Below are positions 44,867 to 53,394 of a stretch of DNA of 64,000 nt, one piece after another. Source of the DNA: Shewanella halifaxensis HAW-EB4 (GTDB lineage Bacteria > Pseudomonadota > Gammaproteobacteria > Enterobacterales > Shewanellaceae); the NCBI RefSeq assembly GCF_000019185.1, contig NC_010334.1, forward strand, positions 4,774,001 to 4,838,000, in the 5' to 3' direction. The position numbers and the translations under genes are program-made. The notes under the pieces are model-generated. The model saw only the letters and a program-made list of their open reading frames with translations. It was not told the DNA's origin and ran no database searches. Positions within the stretch are counted from its first letter, which is position 1; each line of letters opens with the position of its first letter.

Positions 44867-46519
44867 ATGAAGAAAAGTGTATTTGCAATGCTAATCGCTG
44901 CCAGCCTACCTCTATCTGTCAATGCAGCAACGCACACCTTAGATGGCCGTTCGCTGACCGTTGATCAATTATGGGAAATCGCCCAGCCGGGTGAAGATGT
45001 CACTATTTCTAAGACTGGCTGGCAGCGTATTAACGCAGGTTATAAGGCGCCGATCCACGCCGCAGCTGATGGCCGCTCTATCTATGGTTTAACCGTAAAT
45101 TATGGCGCACTTAAAGATCAGCGTGTTGCAGGTACCTCAGTGGAAGATGAGCCGAACTTTACCGCATCAATCAAGTTCAACGAACGTCAAATGCGCATTC
45201 AAGCCGCAGGTGTCGAGCCGTTCATCTCTGAGCGCGAATCTAAAATGGCGATGATCATTCGTCTTAACCAAATGGCGGCAGGTTACACAGCGATGAGCAC
45301 CGAAGGTGCACAGGCCTTTATCGACTACATCAACGCAGATGTGACTCCACTTATCCCAAGCCGCGGCTCATCTGGCGCTAACGATCTCAGTTTAGCGACT
45401 CACATCGGCTTATCCCTAATGGGTGAGTGGGATGTGATGTATAAAGGTGAGCGCCGTAACTCGAAAGAGGTTCGCGATGAGCTAGATCTTAAGCCATACA
45501 GGCCTTTTGGCTTAGATGGGATCTCTATCTTATCTAACGGTAACGTGGCCGAAGCACAAAATATCGCGGCGGTGAAAAAAGCCGAACACCTACTTGAAAT
45601 CTCACCGATCATTATCGCCTCTTCACTAGAAGCGCTTAACGGTAACGTATCACCTTTCCTTTGGCATACGGTGGACACCAAAGGTTGGCCACAAGGTCAT
45701 GAAGCAGCAGAAGCGATTCTTGGCGCATTAAAAGGCTCTTACTTATGGGAGTTGGACAGCAAGCGTAACCTGCAAGATCCACTGTCATTCCGCTCATCAG
45801 GCTACATTTTAGCGACGGCTAAAGAAGAGCTACGCCAAGCAAAAGCGCTACTTAACACCGCTATCAACCACACGACAGATAACCCAATTGTGAATACCGA
45901 AGCCCGTGATGACTTATGGTACAGCGACACACCTGCTGTGAATGCATTACGCGTTGGCGATGACAGTGTTTTTGTTAACTCAGGGGCTAACTTCGACAAC
46001 ACACAACTAGCCGTACAGATGGAGTCTTTAGGCCGTGCACTCGCACAAGTGATCCATATTTCTGCATGGCGTACGACTCAGTTAGATGATGGACACCGTA
46101 CTAACCTACCGACTTACCTAATTGCAAAAGAGAATGTCGGCGGTGATGGTTTTGCTAATATTGCGCAGTCCATGTCAGGGCTATACGCTGAAGCCATGAC
46201 ACTAACAAACAGCGCAACTCTTTACGGGATACCAACTTCAGTAGGCATCGAAGAGACGTTCAGCAATGTGAACTTAATTGCTTCTCGCGTTGAGAAAATG
46301 GCTGACATTGGCTACGAAATTTACGCTTACGAAGTGCTGCATACCACTCAAGGTATGGAAATTCGCATGAGAGACCAAGATAAGCAGATGGGCCAAGGCA
46401 CTAGCCATCTAATTGAGCAGTACCGTAAAGTGGTACCATTTGTCGATTTAGACCGAACTTACACACCCGATATCAATAACGGTATTAAGTTCCTTAAGTC
46501 ATACTCAGTTCCACAGTAA
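44867..46519 (+). CDS. Exported aromatic amino acid/histidine ammonia-lyase family protein with atypical MIO motif
   Basis: 550 aa. An evident signal peptide (cleavage after NAA, about residue 21) predicts a periplasmic enzyme, whereas known HAL/PAL/TAL enzymes are cytoplasmic. Family hallmarks: catalytic Tyr73 in SIYGLTVNYG, NG in ILSNGNVAEAQ, QDPLSFR (303-309), TDNPIV (338-342), SGANFDN (372-378), and GIEET. The MIO-forming region reads PSRGSSGANDLSL (164-176): Ser168-Ser169-Gly170 can replace Ala-Ser-Gly, followed by two extra residues. The selectivity pair is Ile111-Gln112 instead of Ser-His (HAL), His-Leu (TAL) or Phe-Leu (PAL). It is 30 bases after the tetraheme cytochrome. Probable job: deaminate an amino acid to the unsaturated acid used by the flavoprotein; substrate unknown. 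Confidence 0.85.
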   Translation: MKKSVFAMLIAASLPLSVNAATHTLDGRSLTVDQLWEIAQPGEDVTISKTGWQRINAGYKAPIHAAADGRSIYGLTVNYGALKDQRVAGTSVEDEPNFTASIKFNERQMRIQAAGVEPFISERESKMAMIIRLNQMAAGYTAMSTEGAQAFIDYINADVTPLIPSRGSSGANDLSLATHIGLSLMGEWDVMYKGERRNSKEVRDELDLKPYRPFGLDGISILSNGNVAEAQNIAAVKKAEHLLEISPIIIASSLEALNGNVSPFLWHTVDTKGWPQGHEAAEAILGALKGSYLWELDSKRNLQDPLSFRSSGYILATAKEELRQAKALLNTAINHTTDNPIVNTEARDDLWYSDTPAVNALRVGDDSVFVNSGANFDNTQLAVQMESLGRALAQVIHISAWRTTQLDDGHRTNLPTYLIAKENVGGDGFANIAQSMSGLYAEAMTLTNSATLYGIPTSVGIEETFSNVNLIASRVEKMADIGYEIYAYEVLHTTQGMEIRMRDQDKQMGQGTSHLIEQYRKVVPFVDLDRTYTPDINNGIKFLKSYSVPQ

Positions 46520-46549
46520 TCTAGGTTTTACTTCTAGTATTTACCAATA

Positions 46550-46585
46550 AAAAAGGTGTTTAGCCATCAGCTAAGCACCTTTTAA
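46550..46585 (+). terminator. Terminator of the flavoprotein/cytochrome/lyase operon
   Basis: GGTGTTTAGC / GCTAAGCACC stem (one G-T pair) with a CATCA loop, flanked by AAAAA and TTTTAA. It lies between convergent genes and may serve both. Confidence 0.75.
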
Positions 46586-46617
46586 TATCAATCCGTTTCA
46601 GGCACTAGCCCGCAAGA

Positions 46618-48171
46618 CTACATATTAAAATTTCTAATCGTATCGGATAGGTCACTGGTGCTGCTTTCAACCTCTTGGTTTAAAGTGTTGGTAACGGTAA
46701 TAAGATCATAAGATTCTGACACCTTACAATTGACCATCTGCACATTGGTGTTCACTTCATTACAGACATACACTTGTTCTTCAATCGCAACGGCAATTTG
46801 CTGATTACGTTCCACAATGCCCTCTATGAGTTCTTCTAATTCACCAATTTTAGCCAGTGATGTATTGATGATATCGACCGTCTTGCTCGATTTGTCATTG
46901 CCGACCTCTAGTGACTTAACCGCAACTTGACTATTATTTTGGATCTGTTCTATCGCGGTCTGGATCTCCGTTGTTGCCACTTGAGTCCGCTGGGCTAAGG
47001 TACGCACCTCATCAGACACTACCGCAAAACCACGGCCAGAATCCCCGGCTCGAGCCGCCTCAATCGCCGCATTCAATGCTAATAAATTGGTTTGTTCGGC
47101 AATGCCATTAATCACGTCGATCACCGAACTGATTTGCTGAGTCTGCTTATCGAGTGATACCACGGTACTAGAAATTGAAGCCAACTCCTCCACTAGCTCC
47201 AGCATCGACTTATTAACCTGGTTAATGCACTCCAAGTTATCTGACATGGTCGTTTGAGTCTGCATTGTCGCTTCGGCAGTACCCTGAGCATTTTGTGAGA
47301 TTTCAGTCGACGCCGCCTGCATCTCATTGACTGCCGTGGCCACCATTTCAATTTCCGTTTTCTGTGTGTTCAAGTGCTCAGTCACTTTATGGTTGTTTTC
47401 TGTGGCTAACTTTGCGTTATCTAAGGTCTTATCACAGGCCTCCATCACCGAGATATTGACCCGACCAATCAATGCCTTAACATGTTGCTTGCGCATTTTC
47501 ATTGCCAACTCTATCTCAGAAAAATCATTAACCTTGCCCGTGTAAATTAACTCCATCAGCGGGTTATTAAATTCTTTACGGGACTCTTTTGCGAGTCGCT
47601 CTAAGGGACGAGTTAACAGATAGCTAATCAGAGTCGCCATCACAAAGAAGGATGCCAGCGTGATAGCGGTATTTTGGGAAAACATCGCAATCGCATACGA
47701 GACAAGTGCCGCGATGCCATAGAAAAAGGCGCTGCGCTGCCAAAGCCTTGTTCTCAAGCCGATGCTTAAACGAAAGGGTTTTTTGTCGTTTGAGAGCTGC
47801 TTATATATCGCCTCGGCTCTAGTGACATGAATACGCTCAGGCTTAAAGCGCACCGATTGCATCTCAACAATTTCACCATTGTTTTTTATCGGCGATGCGA
47901 ATGCATCCACCCAATAATAACCTCCGCCCTTACGGCTGTTTTTCACCATTCCCATCCAATGGTTGCCACTCTGCAAGTGACCCCAAAGATCTTTAAACGC
48001 GGCCTTTGGCATGTCCGGATGTCTAACAACATTATGAGGAAGACCAACAAGCTCACCATCTGCAAATCCCGCTACTTCAGAAAAATGCGGGCTGGCATAT
48101 TTAATATGACTAGAAGGAGACGTGATTGAGATTAAATTGTAATTGGCGGGATACTGGTACTCTTCGTCCAT
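46618..48171 (-). CDS. PAS-containing methyl-accepting chemotaxis protein (Aer-like energy taxis receptor)
   Basis: 517 aa: N-terminal PAS domain (about 10-115; SSHIKYASPHFSEVAGF and the conserved VRHPDMPKAAFKDLW segment), two closely spaced membrane helices (about 150-195) without a periplasmic domain, HAMP-like linker and a cytoplasmic signalling domain with the tip sequence IDVINGIAEQTNLLALNAAIEAARAG. This Aer architecture senses redox state through FAD bound to PAS. A receptor for electron-acceptor taxis would suit the adjacent respiratory operon, but the gene is convergent to it, so co-regulation is not shown. Confidence 0.92.
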   Translation of the reverse strand: MDEEYQYPANYNLISITSPSSHIKYASPHFSEVAGFADGELVGLPHNVVRHPDMPKAAFKDLWGHLQSGNHWMGMVKNSRKGGGYYWVDAFASPIKNNGEIVEMQSVRFKPERIHVTRAEAIYKQLSNDKKPFRLSIGLRTRLWQRSAFFYGIAALVSYAIAMFSQNTAITLASFFVMATLISYLLTRPLERLAKESRKEFNNPLMELIYTGKVNDFSEIELAMKMRKQHVKALIGRVNISVMEACDKTLDNAKLATENNHKVTEHLNTQKTEIEMVATAVNEMQAASTEISQNAQGTAEATMQTQTTMSDNLECINQVNKSMLELVEELASISSTVVSLDKQTQQISSVIDVINGIAEQTNLLALNAAIEAARAGDSGRGFAVVSDEVRTLAQRTQVATTEIQTAIEQIQNNSQVAVKSLEVGNDKSSKTVDIINTSLAKIGELEELIEGIVERNQQIAVAIEEQVYVCNEVNTNVQMVNCKVSESYDLITVTNTLNQEVESSTSDLSDTIRNFNM

Positions 48172-48407
48172 AACATAATCCTTTATTTAATGGCATAAAT
48201 CAAAACTACCGTTCAGTGTAGTATCAATATTCACATTCCATCGAAATAATGACTTTTTTTTTCATCCTCTCTAAAGCAGCATGGCCTTACAAGGCCCTAA
48301 TTCGCTCATTTAACAAGCATTAGTTATCCTAATCAGGTAAGTAAATACTGCTCATTCATCTGAGCCTAACGACTACCACGCCACAACTGTGGGCAAAAAA
48401 CAGATAC

Positions 48408-48436
48408 AAAAATGCCTTTCATAAGAAAGGCATTTG
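48408..48436 (-). terminator. Terminator of the DUF5666-like lipoprotein gene
   Basis: On the minus strand AATGCCTTTC-TTAT-GAAAGGCATT is followed by TTTTTG, about 30 bases after the stop codon. Confidence 0.8.
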
Positions 48437-48467
48437 GGGACAATCTATTCGAAATATCGACTTACAA

Positions 48468-49655
48468 TTAATCGTTATCGGCTTCGATTTCACGAGCAAT
48501 GTTTTGGCCGTTAATCACTACGCCTTCAACTTCGATTCGTTGCTGACTTAGTGTGTCAAAGCGAATACCGTCTTCATATTGCGTGCTGGCATCAACAAAA
48601 ACTGTCATGCCGTTAACAATAAAGCTTTGAGACACGGCATCGATAGAGGTCGCAAAACCTTCTTGCTCGAACTCTTTCCAATTGCCTGTATTGTCGTCAC
48701 CTGTAGAGTGATCATCATCGAACTCAACTTCAGTGGCAACTTGAGTCGTACCATTCTTAACTGAAGTGACTTCTACTAAAGCACCTTGCACTAAGTTAGC
48801 CTTCACGCCATCTTCAAACTTAGTTTGAGCATTAACAACAAAGCGGCCTTGGTAGTTAAGCTCAAACGCTGCTTTTTGCACATCAACCCAAGTCACAATA
48901 CCTTCAACTTCGGTGTCGTTTGCAAGATCGCTATAATCTTCAACTTCCACTTGAGTGGCATCGAGTGTATTCACATTCATTGTGCCTTCCACTTCAACCC
49001 ACTGACCGTTTGCAAGTATTGCATTGTCTTCAATTTGTGCAGCAGAGTAGTCAACCGTTAACGCAGCACCTAACTTAAAGCTCTTGGCGTTATCGTCTAA
49101 GCTAGATAAACGACCTTCAACTTCGTAGTGATTAACTAAGTCTGCATTTTCAAACTTAACCACAGACAAGACTTTGTAACCCGCATTAGCCGTTGGCAGT
49201 GAAGACACCATCACCCAATCGCCTAGATCAATTTCGTCAGACAACTTATAGGTTAAGCTGATGCCGTTCACATCAAAAGTACCAGCAGCCGCATCAATGG
49301 CAGTTACCTTACCTGTAATCGTCGGCTCAAGATTAACTTGAACTGCAGCAGTTGCAGCCGTTGCAGCAAATGCTTGTTGGCCACCGATCTGCACCATCAT
49401 GTTAGGCTGCAGATCAGAGGTATTTAGTTTAACGTCGCCGTACATAACACCGGCAACGTCATAGCTATAGCCATTTACGACAACTTGATTCTTCGCAGCA
49501 TCGACTGAGTCAATTGTACCTTTAACCGCTGCAGGAGCTGTAACAGTACCGCCGCCATTACCGTTATCGCCATTACCATTGTCAGAATTGTCGCTTCCAC
49601 CGCCGCAAGCAGTTAAAATCAGAGCAAGTGTTGAAACTAAAGCTACTTTTTTCAT
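48468..49655 (-). CDS. Cell-surface lipoprotein with DUF5666-type repeats
   Basis: 395 aa. Lipoprotein signal with lipobox LTAC (Cys17), then a Gly/Asn/Asp-rich linker (GGGSDNSDNGNGDNGNGGG) and at least four related beta-rich repeats of about 70-80 residues, each built like VKGTIDSVDAAKNQVVVNGYSY / VEGRLSSLDDNAKSFKLG / VEGIVTWVDVQKAAFELNYQG. This pattern matches the DUF5666 family; biochemical function is unknown. The gene is divergent from a two-component system 93 bases away, which suggests that system controls it. Confidence 0.85.
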   Translation of the reverse strand: MKKVALVSTLALILTACGGGSDNSDNGNGDNGNGGGTVTAPAAVKGTIDSVDAAKNQVVVNGYSYDVAGVMYGDVKLNTSDLQPNMMVQIGGQQAFAATAATAAVQVNLEPTITGKVTAIDAAAGTFDVNGISLTYKLSDEIDLGDWVMVSSLPTANAGYKVLSVVKFENADLVNHYEVEGRLSSLDDNAKSFKLGAALTVDYSAAQIEDNAILANGQWVEVEGTMNVNTLDATQVEVEDYSDLANDTEVEGIVTWVDVQKAAFELNYQGRFVVNAQTKFEDGVKANLVQGALVEVTSVKNGTTQVATEVEFDDDHSTGDDNTGNWKEFEQEGFATSIDAVSQSFIVNGMTVFVDASTQYEDGIRFDTLSQQRIEVEGVVINGQNIAREIEADND

Positions 49656-49748
49656 CTAAATACCCTTATATAAAGAGATGATTATCAAATTTAGCTGTAT
49701 GTTAAAACTTGAACCGTGAAGCGATCGTGAAGAAAGATAAAATAATCT

Positions 49749-50417
49749 ATGAAAGTTCTAATTGTTGATGACAGCCATAACCTAAGTGAAACAATCGCCG
49801 ACTATTTAGAACTCGAGGGGATGGTGATTGACTGTGCCTACCATGGCGAAGCTGCCATAAACTTGGTGTCTGAGAATAGTTACGATGTGATTATTATGGA
49901 TATCATGATGCCAAAGATTGATGGTATCACCGCAGTGCGAAAACTACGGGAAGAGCAGTATTGCAATACCCCCATTTTATTCTTAACAGCTAAAGATAGC
50001 CTCGACGATAAAGTCGCCGCCTTTAAAGCCGGAGGCGATGACTATCTACTCAAACCGTTTGCCATGGAGGAGCTGAGTCTACGCCTGCATGCACTAAGTA
50101 ACCGCGGCCCGAGGCAAGATATCGGCACATTGTCGTTTGCCGACATCAAAATTAACACCCAAACTAATATCGTCACCCGAGCCGAGCAACCCATTAAGCT
50201 CAGTCGTATTCAGTTGAAAATATTGAAGGTATTGATAAAGAGAGCCCCGGGAATTGTCAGTCGACAAGATGTCAGCGACGCCGTCTGGGGGGATGAGTCG
50301 CCACCAAGTGATGCGCTTCGGAGTCATATCTACGGCCTAAGAACCGCCCTTAATAAAAGCTTCGAACAATCACGATTAGAGACTATTCATGGACAAGGTT
50401 ACCGCCTCAAAGCATAA
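49749..50417 (+). CDS. OmpR/PhoB-family response regulator
   Basis: 222 aa. Receiver domain with acidic pocket VDD (7-8), phosphoacceptor Asp51 in VIIMDIMMPKIDG, and Lys in LKPFAMEEL; C-terminal winged-helix DNA-binding domain (about 128-222) ending ALRSHIYGLRTALNK...IHGQGYRLKA. It overlaps the histidine kinase gene by 29 bases and is divergent from the DUF5666-like lipoprotein gene. Confidence 0.94.
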   Translation: MKVLIVDDSHNLSETIADYLELEGMVIDCAYHGEAAINLVSENSYDVIIMDIMMPKIDGITAVRKLREEQYCNTPILFLTAKDSLDDKVAAFKAGGDDYLLKPFAMEELSLRLHALSNRGPRQDIGTLSFADIKINTQTNIVTRAEQPIKLSRIQLKILKVLIKRAPGIVSRQDVSDAVWGDESPPSDALRSHIYGLRTALNKSFEQSRLETIHGQGYRLKA

Positions 50418-51645
50418 GCACTTCCCAAGCATCTACCGAAAGATCCGTTGGAGTTTCGGTTTGATGACCTTTGCTATGTTCAGCCTATTTTGGTCGGTGA
50501 TCTATATTGCCGAGAACCAAATTGAGCTCATCAGTCTGCACCACTGGTTAGACACAGAATCCTCACGTTACAGCCGAGACTACAAAACTCACGGCGAACA
50601 TGCCACGCGCCCCAATGACAGTGAGTTCACCAGCTATTGGAGTGAAAAGCCACTCCCTGAGTGGCTTAAAGCTTACCAAGTGCCGGGATTTTATGAGCAT
50701 CAACTCGGCGATGAAGATAAGCATTTTATTGTTAAACCCCACCCTTCAGGCACAGGCTTAATGTATATCCTGTTTCAAGATGACTCCGACGACTACCTCG
50801 ATGATTATGAGGAGCATCTGCACGATTACATCTTGATCTTAGGCCTGCTTATCGGCTTATTAATGACAATTTATAGCCTGTATTTTATCCGCGCCCTATC
50901 AAAGCCACTGAACATTATTGAGCAGAAAATCAGTCAGATGTCGCCAGATGATCCCCCCTTTGGCGTCGATACTCGGTTTGTCGAGACCCGTAATATCGAA
51001 CAAACCCTGGTAGATAGTCGAAATAATATCAACGGCTTCTTTCAACGTGAAAAGGAGTTCAGTCACTTTGCTTCCCATGAGCTGAGAACCCCGATTACGG
51101 TGGTAAAAGGCTCGGCCGAGTTACTGGCAAAAATTCCCGACCAGCACCCACTGGCGGTCAACGCCGTAAAGCGTCTGCTGCGGGCCAGCGACGAGATGCA
51201 GGTGCTCACCGAAACATTCTTACTACTCGGTAAGGAGACGATTGACCCACGTTACTTTGATGACTTCAGTTTAGAGCAAGCATTACGTAAACAGCTGGCT
51301 GAGATGGAGGTCTTATTCGCAAAGCAAGGCAGCAGCTACAATCTATCGATAGAGCAAGCTGCAATGATACACGCACCGCAAAGCTTTATTGCCATCGTGC
51401 TTAATAACGTCATTAAAAACGCCTTTAGCTACAGCATAGGCGATATCGAAATCGTGCTCACGGGGTATACTCTGACGATTACCAACCGGCATGAGGGTAA
51501 TGAGACTTACAATGCGGGATATGGTGTTGGACTGGTCATTGTCGAGCGGATCTGTGAACGCATGGGGTGGGGTTATCAACCTCATGATAACGGGGTTGAG
51601 TTTCGCACCACCTTGGTGTTTTCTGCTAAAGGGGAGACCCTTTAG
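50389..51645 (+). CDS. Sensor histidine kinase
   Basis: 418 aa: membrane helix (about 24-44), periplasmic sensor (about 45-145, acidic, ending DDSDDYLDDYEEHLHD), second helix (about 148-172), a HAMP-like linker, dimerisation helix with phospho-His near 230 in FASHELRTPITVVKGSAELL, and an ATPase with N-box NNVIKNAFSYS and G-box GYGVGLVIVERI. Start taken at 50389; the overlap with the regulator gene indicates coupling. The acidic periplasmic loop could bind metal or cationic peptides, but that is speculation. Confidence 0.92.
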   Translation: MDKVTASKHKHFPSIYRKIRWSFGLMTFAMFSLFWSVIYIAENQIELISLHHWLDTESSRYSRDYKTHGEHATRPNDSEFTSYWSEKPLPEWLKAYQVPGFYEHQLGDEDKHFIVKPHPSGTGLMYILFQDDSDDYLDDYEEHLHDYILILGLLIGLLMTIYSLYFIRALSKPLNIIEQKISQMSPDDPPFGVDTRFVETRNIEQTLVDSRNNINGFFQREKEFSHFASHELRTPITVVKGSAELLAKIPDQHPLAVNAVKRLLRASDEMQVLTETFLLLGKETIDPRYFDDFSLEQALRKQLAEMEVLFAKQGSSYNLSIEQAAMIHAPQSFIAIVLNNVIKNAFSYSIGDIEIVLTGYTLTITNRHEGNETYNAGYGVGLVIVERICERMGWGYQPHDNGVEFRTTLVFSAKGETL

Positions 51646-51988
51646 GCGTGGTTTCATTTGCGTGAAACGAACGCAGGCTTAAAATCTAAAGCATGCGAAC
51701 TTTTGCTTCACCAATTCTTAGGCTGAATTTGATGTATCTTCCTACACCAATGGTTCCAATGGCCTGCGGCCAGCGCATGTGCAGACACTGCTGAAGCACG
51801 CTGCGAGCACATCCCTGTGAGCTCTACGGTTTCATCCCTGAAACCGAAGGCTTCAGCCGTATCTACACCAAGTTAGAAAAGCGAAATAGTTTGGATAATG
51901 AGTTACACCTCACTTAACTAGAATATATATTGAATCAACAACTTGAACAGAGTAGCTTGATAACCATCTGAAACTAAGGCGTATTATT
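51646..51988. repeat. Intergenic region with hairpins carrying TCCC loops
   Basis: No gene seen. Two adjacent hairpins share the loop TCCC: CACA-TCCC-TGTG (51808-51819) and CGGTTTCA-TCCC-TGAAACCG (51827-51846, perfect 8-bp stem). The second is followed by another short complementary pair (GGCTTCAGCC). They look like REP-type intergenic elements. The last 100 bases are AT-rich and probably carry the promoter of the next gene. Confidence 0.55.
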
Positions 51989-52825
51989 ATGAAACGTGGG
52001 TTAATGATAACTCAGGACATTAGTGCTAGAAGTGAAGGTTTTGATCTCAATGGTGGTATCGACCAACAAGCATTAAGGCAGTACTTACTATTTTGGGACC
52101 GTCTATCTTGCCCACAAAGTAATATTATTTACTCAGGTCTAGGTGCTGATTTCGATTTTTTAATAAATGCAGGAATTGCCGATTATAAGACTGTAAACTT
52201 TTTCGGTTCCATAAACGTTAACAATGAATTTTTCAGTGAGTTAGAGAATAGAGCACTACAAGCTTTATCTGTAGATAAAGATACAGATTGGTGCTTGGCT
52301 TCAAGTTTTAAGTTATTAGAAAAGCAGGCTATAGCATCTAAAAAGGATGAAGCGATATCAGTTCATTTATTAGATGCCATGAATGTCTTTACACCTGAAG
52401 TACCTCTTTCCGAAATTTTAGAATTTAAAGAAAAAAGGTCTGATGAATTACTTGAGTTCAGAGATAGTATGGATGACTTGAAAAGTGCAATACTTTTATC
52501 CGCGGATTCTGACGAGATGCTTAGACGAAAAATAAGGAAAATTGAAAGAGATATCGGGGATGTAAACCGATTAGTTAAAGAATCTCGTCAACCATCCGTT
52601 AAACGATGTGCAACTGAAGTTCTTACTTTTACTGGAGGCGTAGAATGGGTTTCCACCAGCCTAACTTCTATGGGACTGTTAGAAGGCTTTGAAATGTTCA
52701 CAAAAGGAGTTGGCTTAGCTGGAGGCATTTATTTGAGCCTTAATAAATTAAACTCTTCAATTAAACTCCCTTGTCATCTTCGGCAATATGCTTATATTGC
52801 TCATTCTCAAACTGAAATCAAATAA
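51989..52825 (+). CDS. Hypothetical protein, AT-rich orphan
   Basis: 278 aa; I do not recognise the family with confidence. Starts MKRGLMITQDISARSEGFDLNGG; a central charged coiled coil (about 145-200: EFKEKRSDELLEFRDSMDDLKSAI and RRKIRKIERDIGDVNRLV) is followed by a hydrophobic, glycine-containing segment (about 215-262) that could be one or two membrane helices. No signal peptide. Codon use and GC look lower than in the flanking genes, which suggests recent acquisition. It has its own terminator and lies in the repeat-rich spacer before comM, so an accessory (possibly defence) role is possible but unsupported. Confidence 0.7.
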   Translation: MKRGLMITQDISARSEGFDLNGGIDQQALRQYLLFWDRLSCPQSNIIYSGLGADFDFLINAGIADYKTVNFFGSINVNNEFFSELENRALQALSVDKDTDWCLASSFKLLEKQAIASKKDEAISVHLLDAMNVFTPEVPLSEILEFKEKRSDELLEFRDSMDDLKSAILLSADSDEMLRRKIRKIERDIGDVNRLVKESRQPSVKRCATEVLTFTGGVEWVSTSLTSMGLLEGFEMFTKGVGLAGGIYLSLNKLNSSIKLPCHLRQYAYIAHSQTEIK

Positions 52826-52832
52826 ACCTAGA

Positions 52833-52866
52833 GGCAGAGTAAAATAAACTCTGCCGTTGTTTTTTG
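52833..52866 (+). terminator. Rho-independent terminator after the orphan gene
   Basis: GGCAGAGT / ACTCTGCC stem with a 7-base A-rich loop, followed by GTTGTTTTTT. Confidence 0.85.
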
Positions 52867-52869
52867 CTC

Positions 52870-53394
52870 TGTTGACCATAATCCCACTGCTATCAGTTTC
52901 CCCCTGTCCGTACAGAGAACACCATTTCCCCATCGGAGTTGCCGAGGGTCATTGAAGATAAATCGCGTGAGCGAGTCATGGATGACGAGGTAGCCTTAGT
53001 AGAGCCATGGATGGCGATTCTGAGGCGATAGCGATTTTCGAAAATGACTGAGGATCAACAACTTCGTAGGGGCGGCTGGGGAGATGCAAGAGGGGGTAGC
53101 TGTTGACCCCCTCTTGCCCGAGTGTGAGCTGGAAGCTCACGACCTTTGTCAGGCGTAGCCTGATGCATTACAAGTATCGGCAAATCACTACCATTTAAGG
53201 TAAATGTACAGTTTGATACCTAGCAGAAATAACAAACAGAAATTAGTTTGATTTATCACCAACTTTCTCTATTCAAACCTTGAATACGATACTGTATGCC
53301 CATACATAGTTAGAAGGTAGCAAAGGAGGTGAAGCTATATATTTCATATAGTTCTTAGCTGCTAATACGACTATAAATCCAACTGGAGAGTACT
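52870..53394. repeat. Intergenic hairpin-rich region, array A
   Basis: No supported gene. Three hairpins follow each other: GCAAGAGGGGGT / ACCCCCTCTTGC (perfect 12 bp, 8-base loop, 53086-53117), GTGAGCT-GGA-AGCTCAC (53124-53140) and TCAGGC-GTA-GCCTGA (53149-53163). The phrase CACGACCTTT joins the last two and recurs in array B after the next small gene. The 53270-53394 part is AT-rich and probably carries the promoter of the small gene. Confidence 0.6.

Noticed and set aside
44867..46519. Ordinary HutH of the histidine utilisation pathway
   Set aside because: It has a signal peptide, an atypical MIO region and selectivity pair, and no hutU, hutI or hutG nearby.
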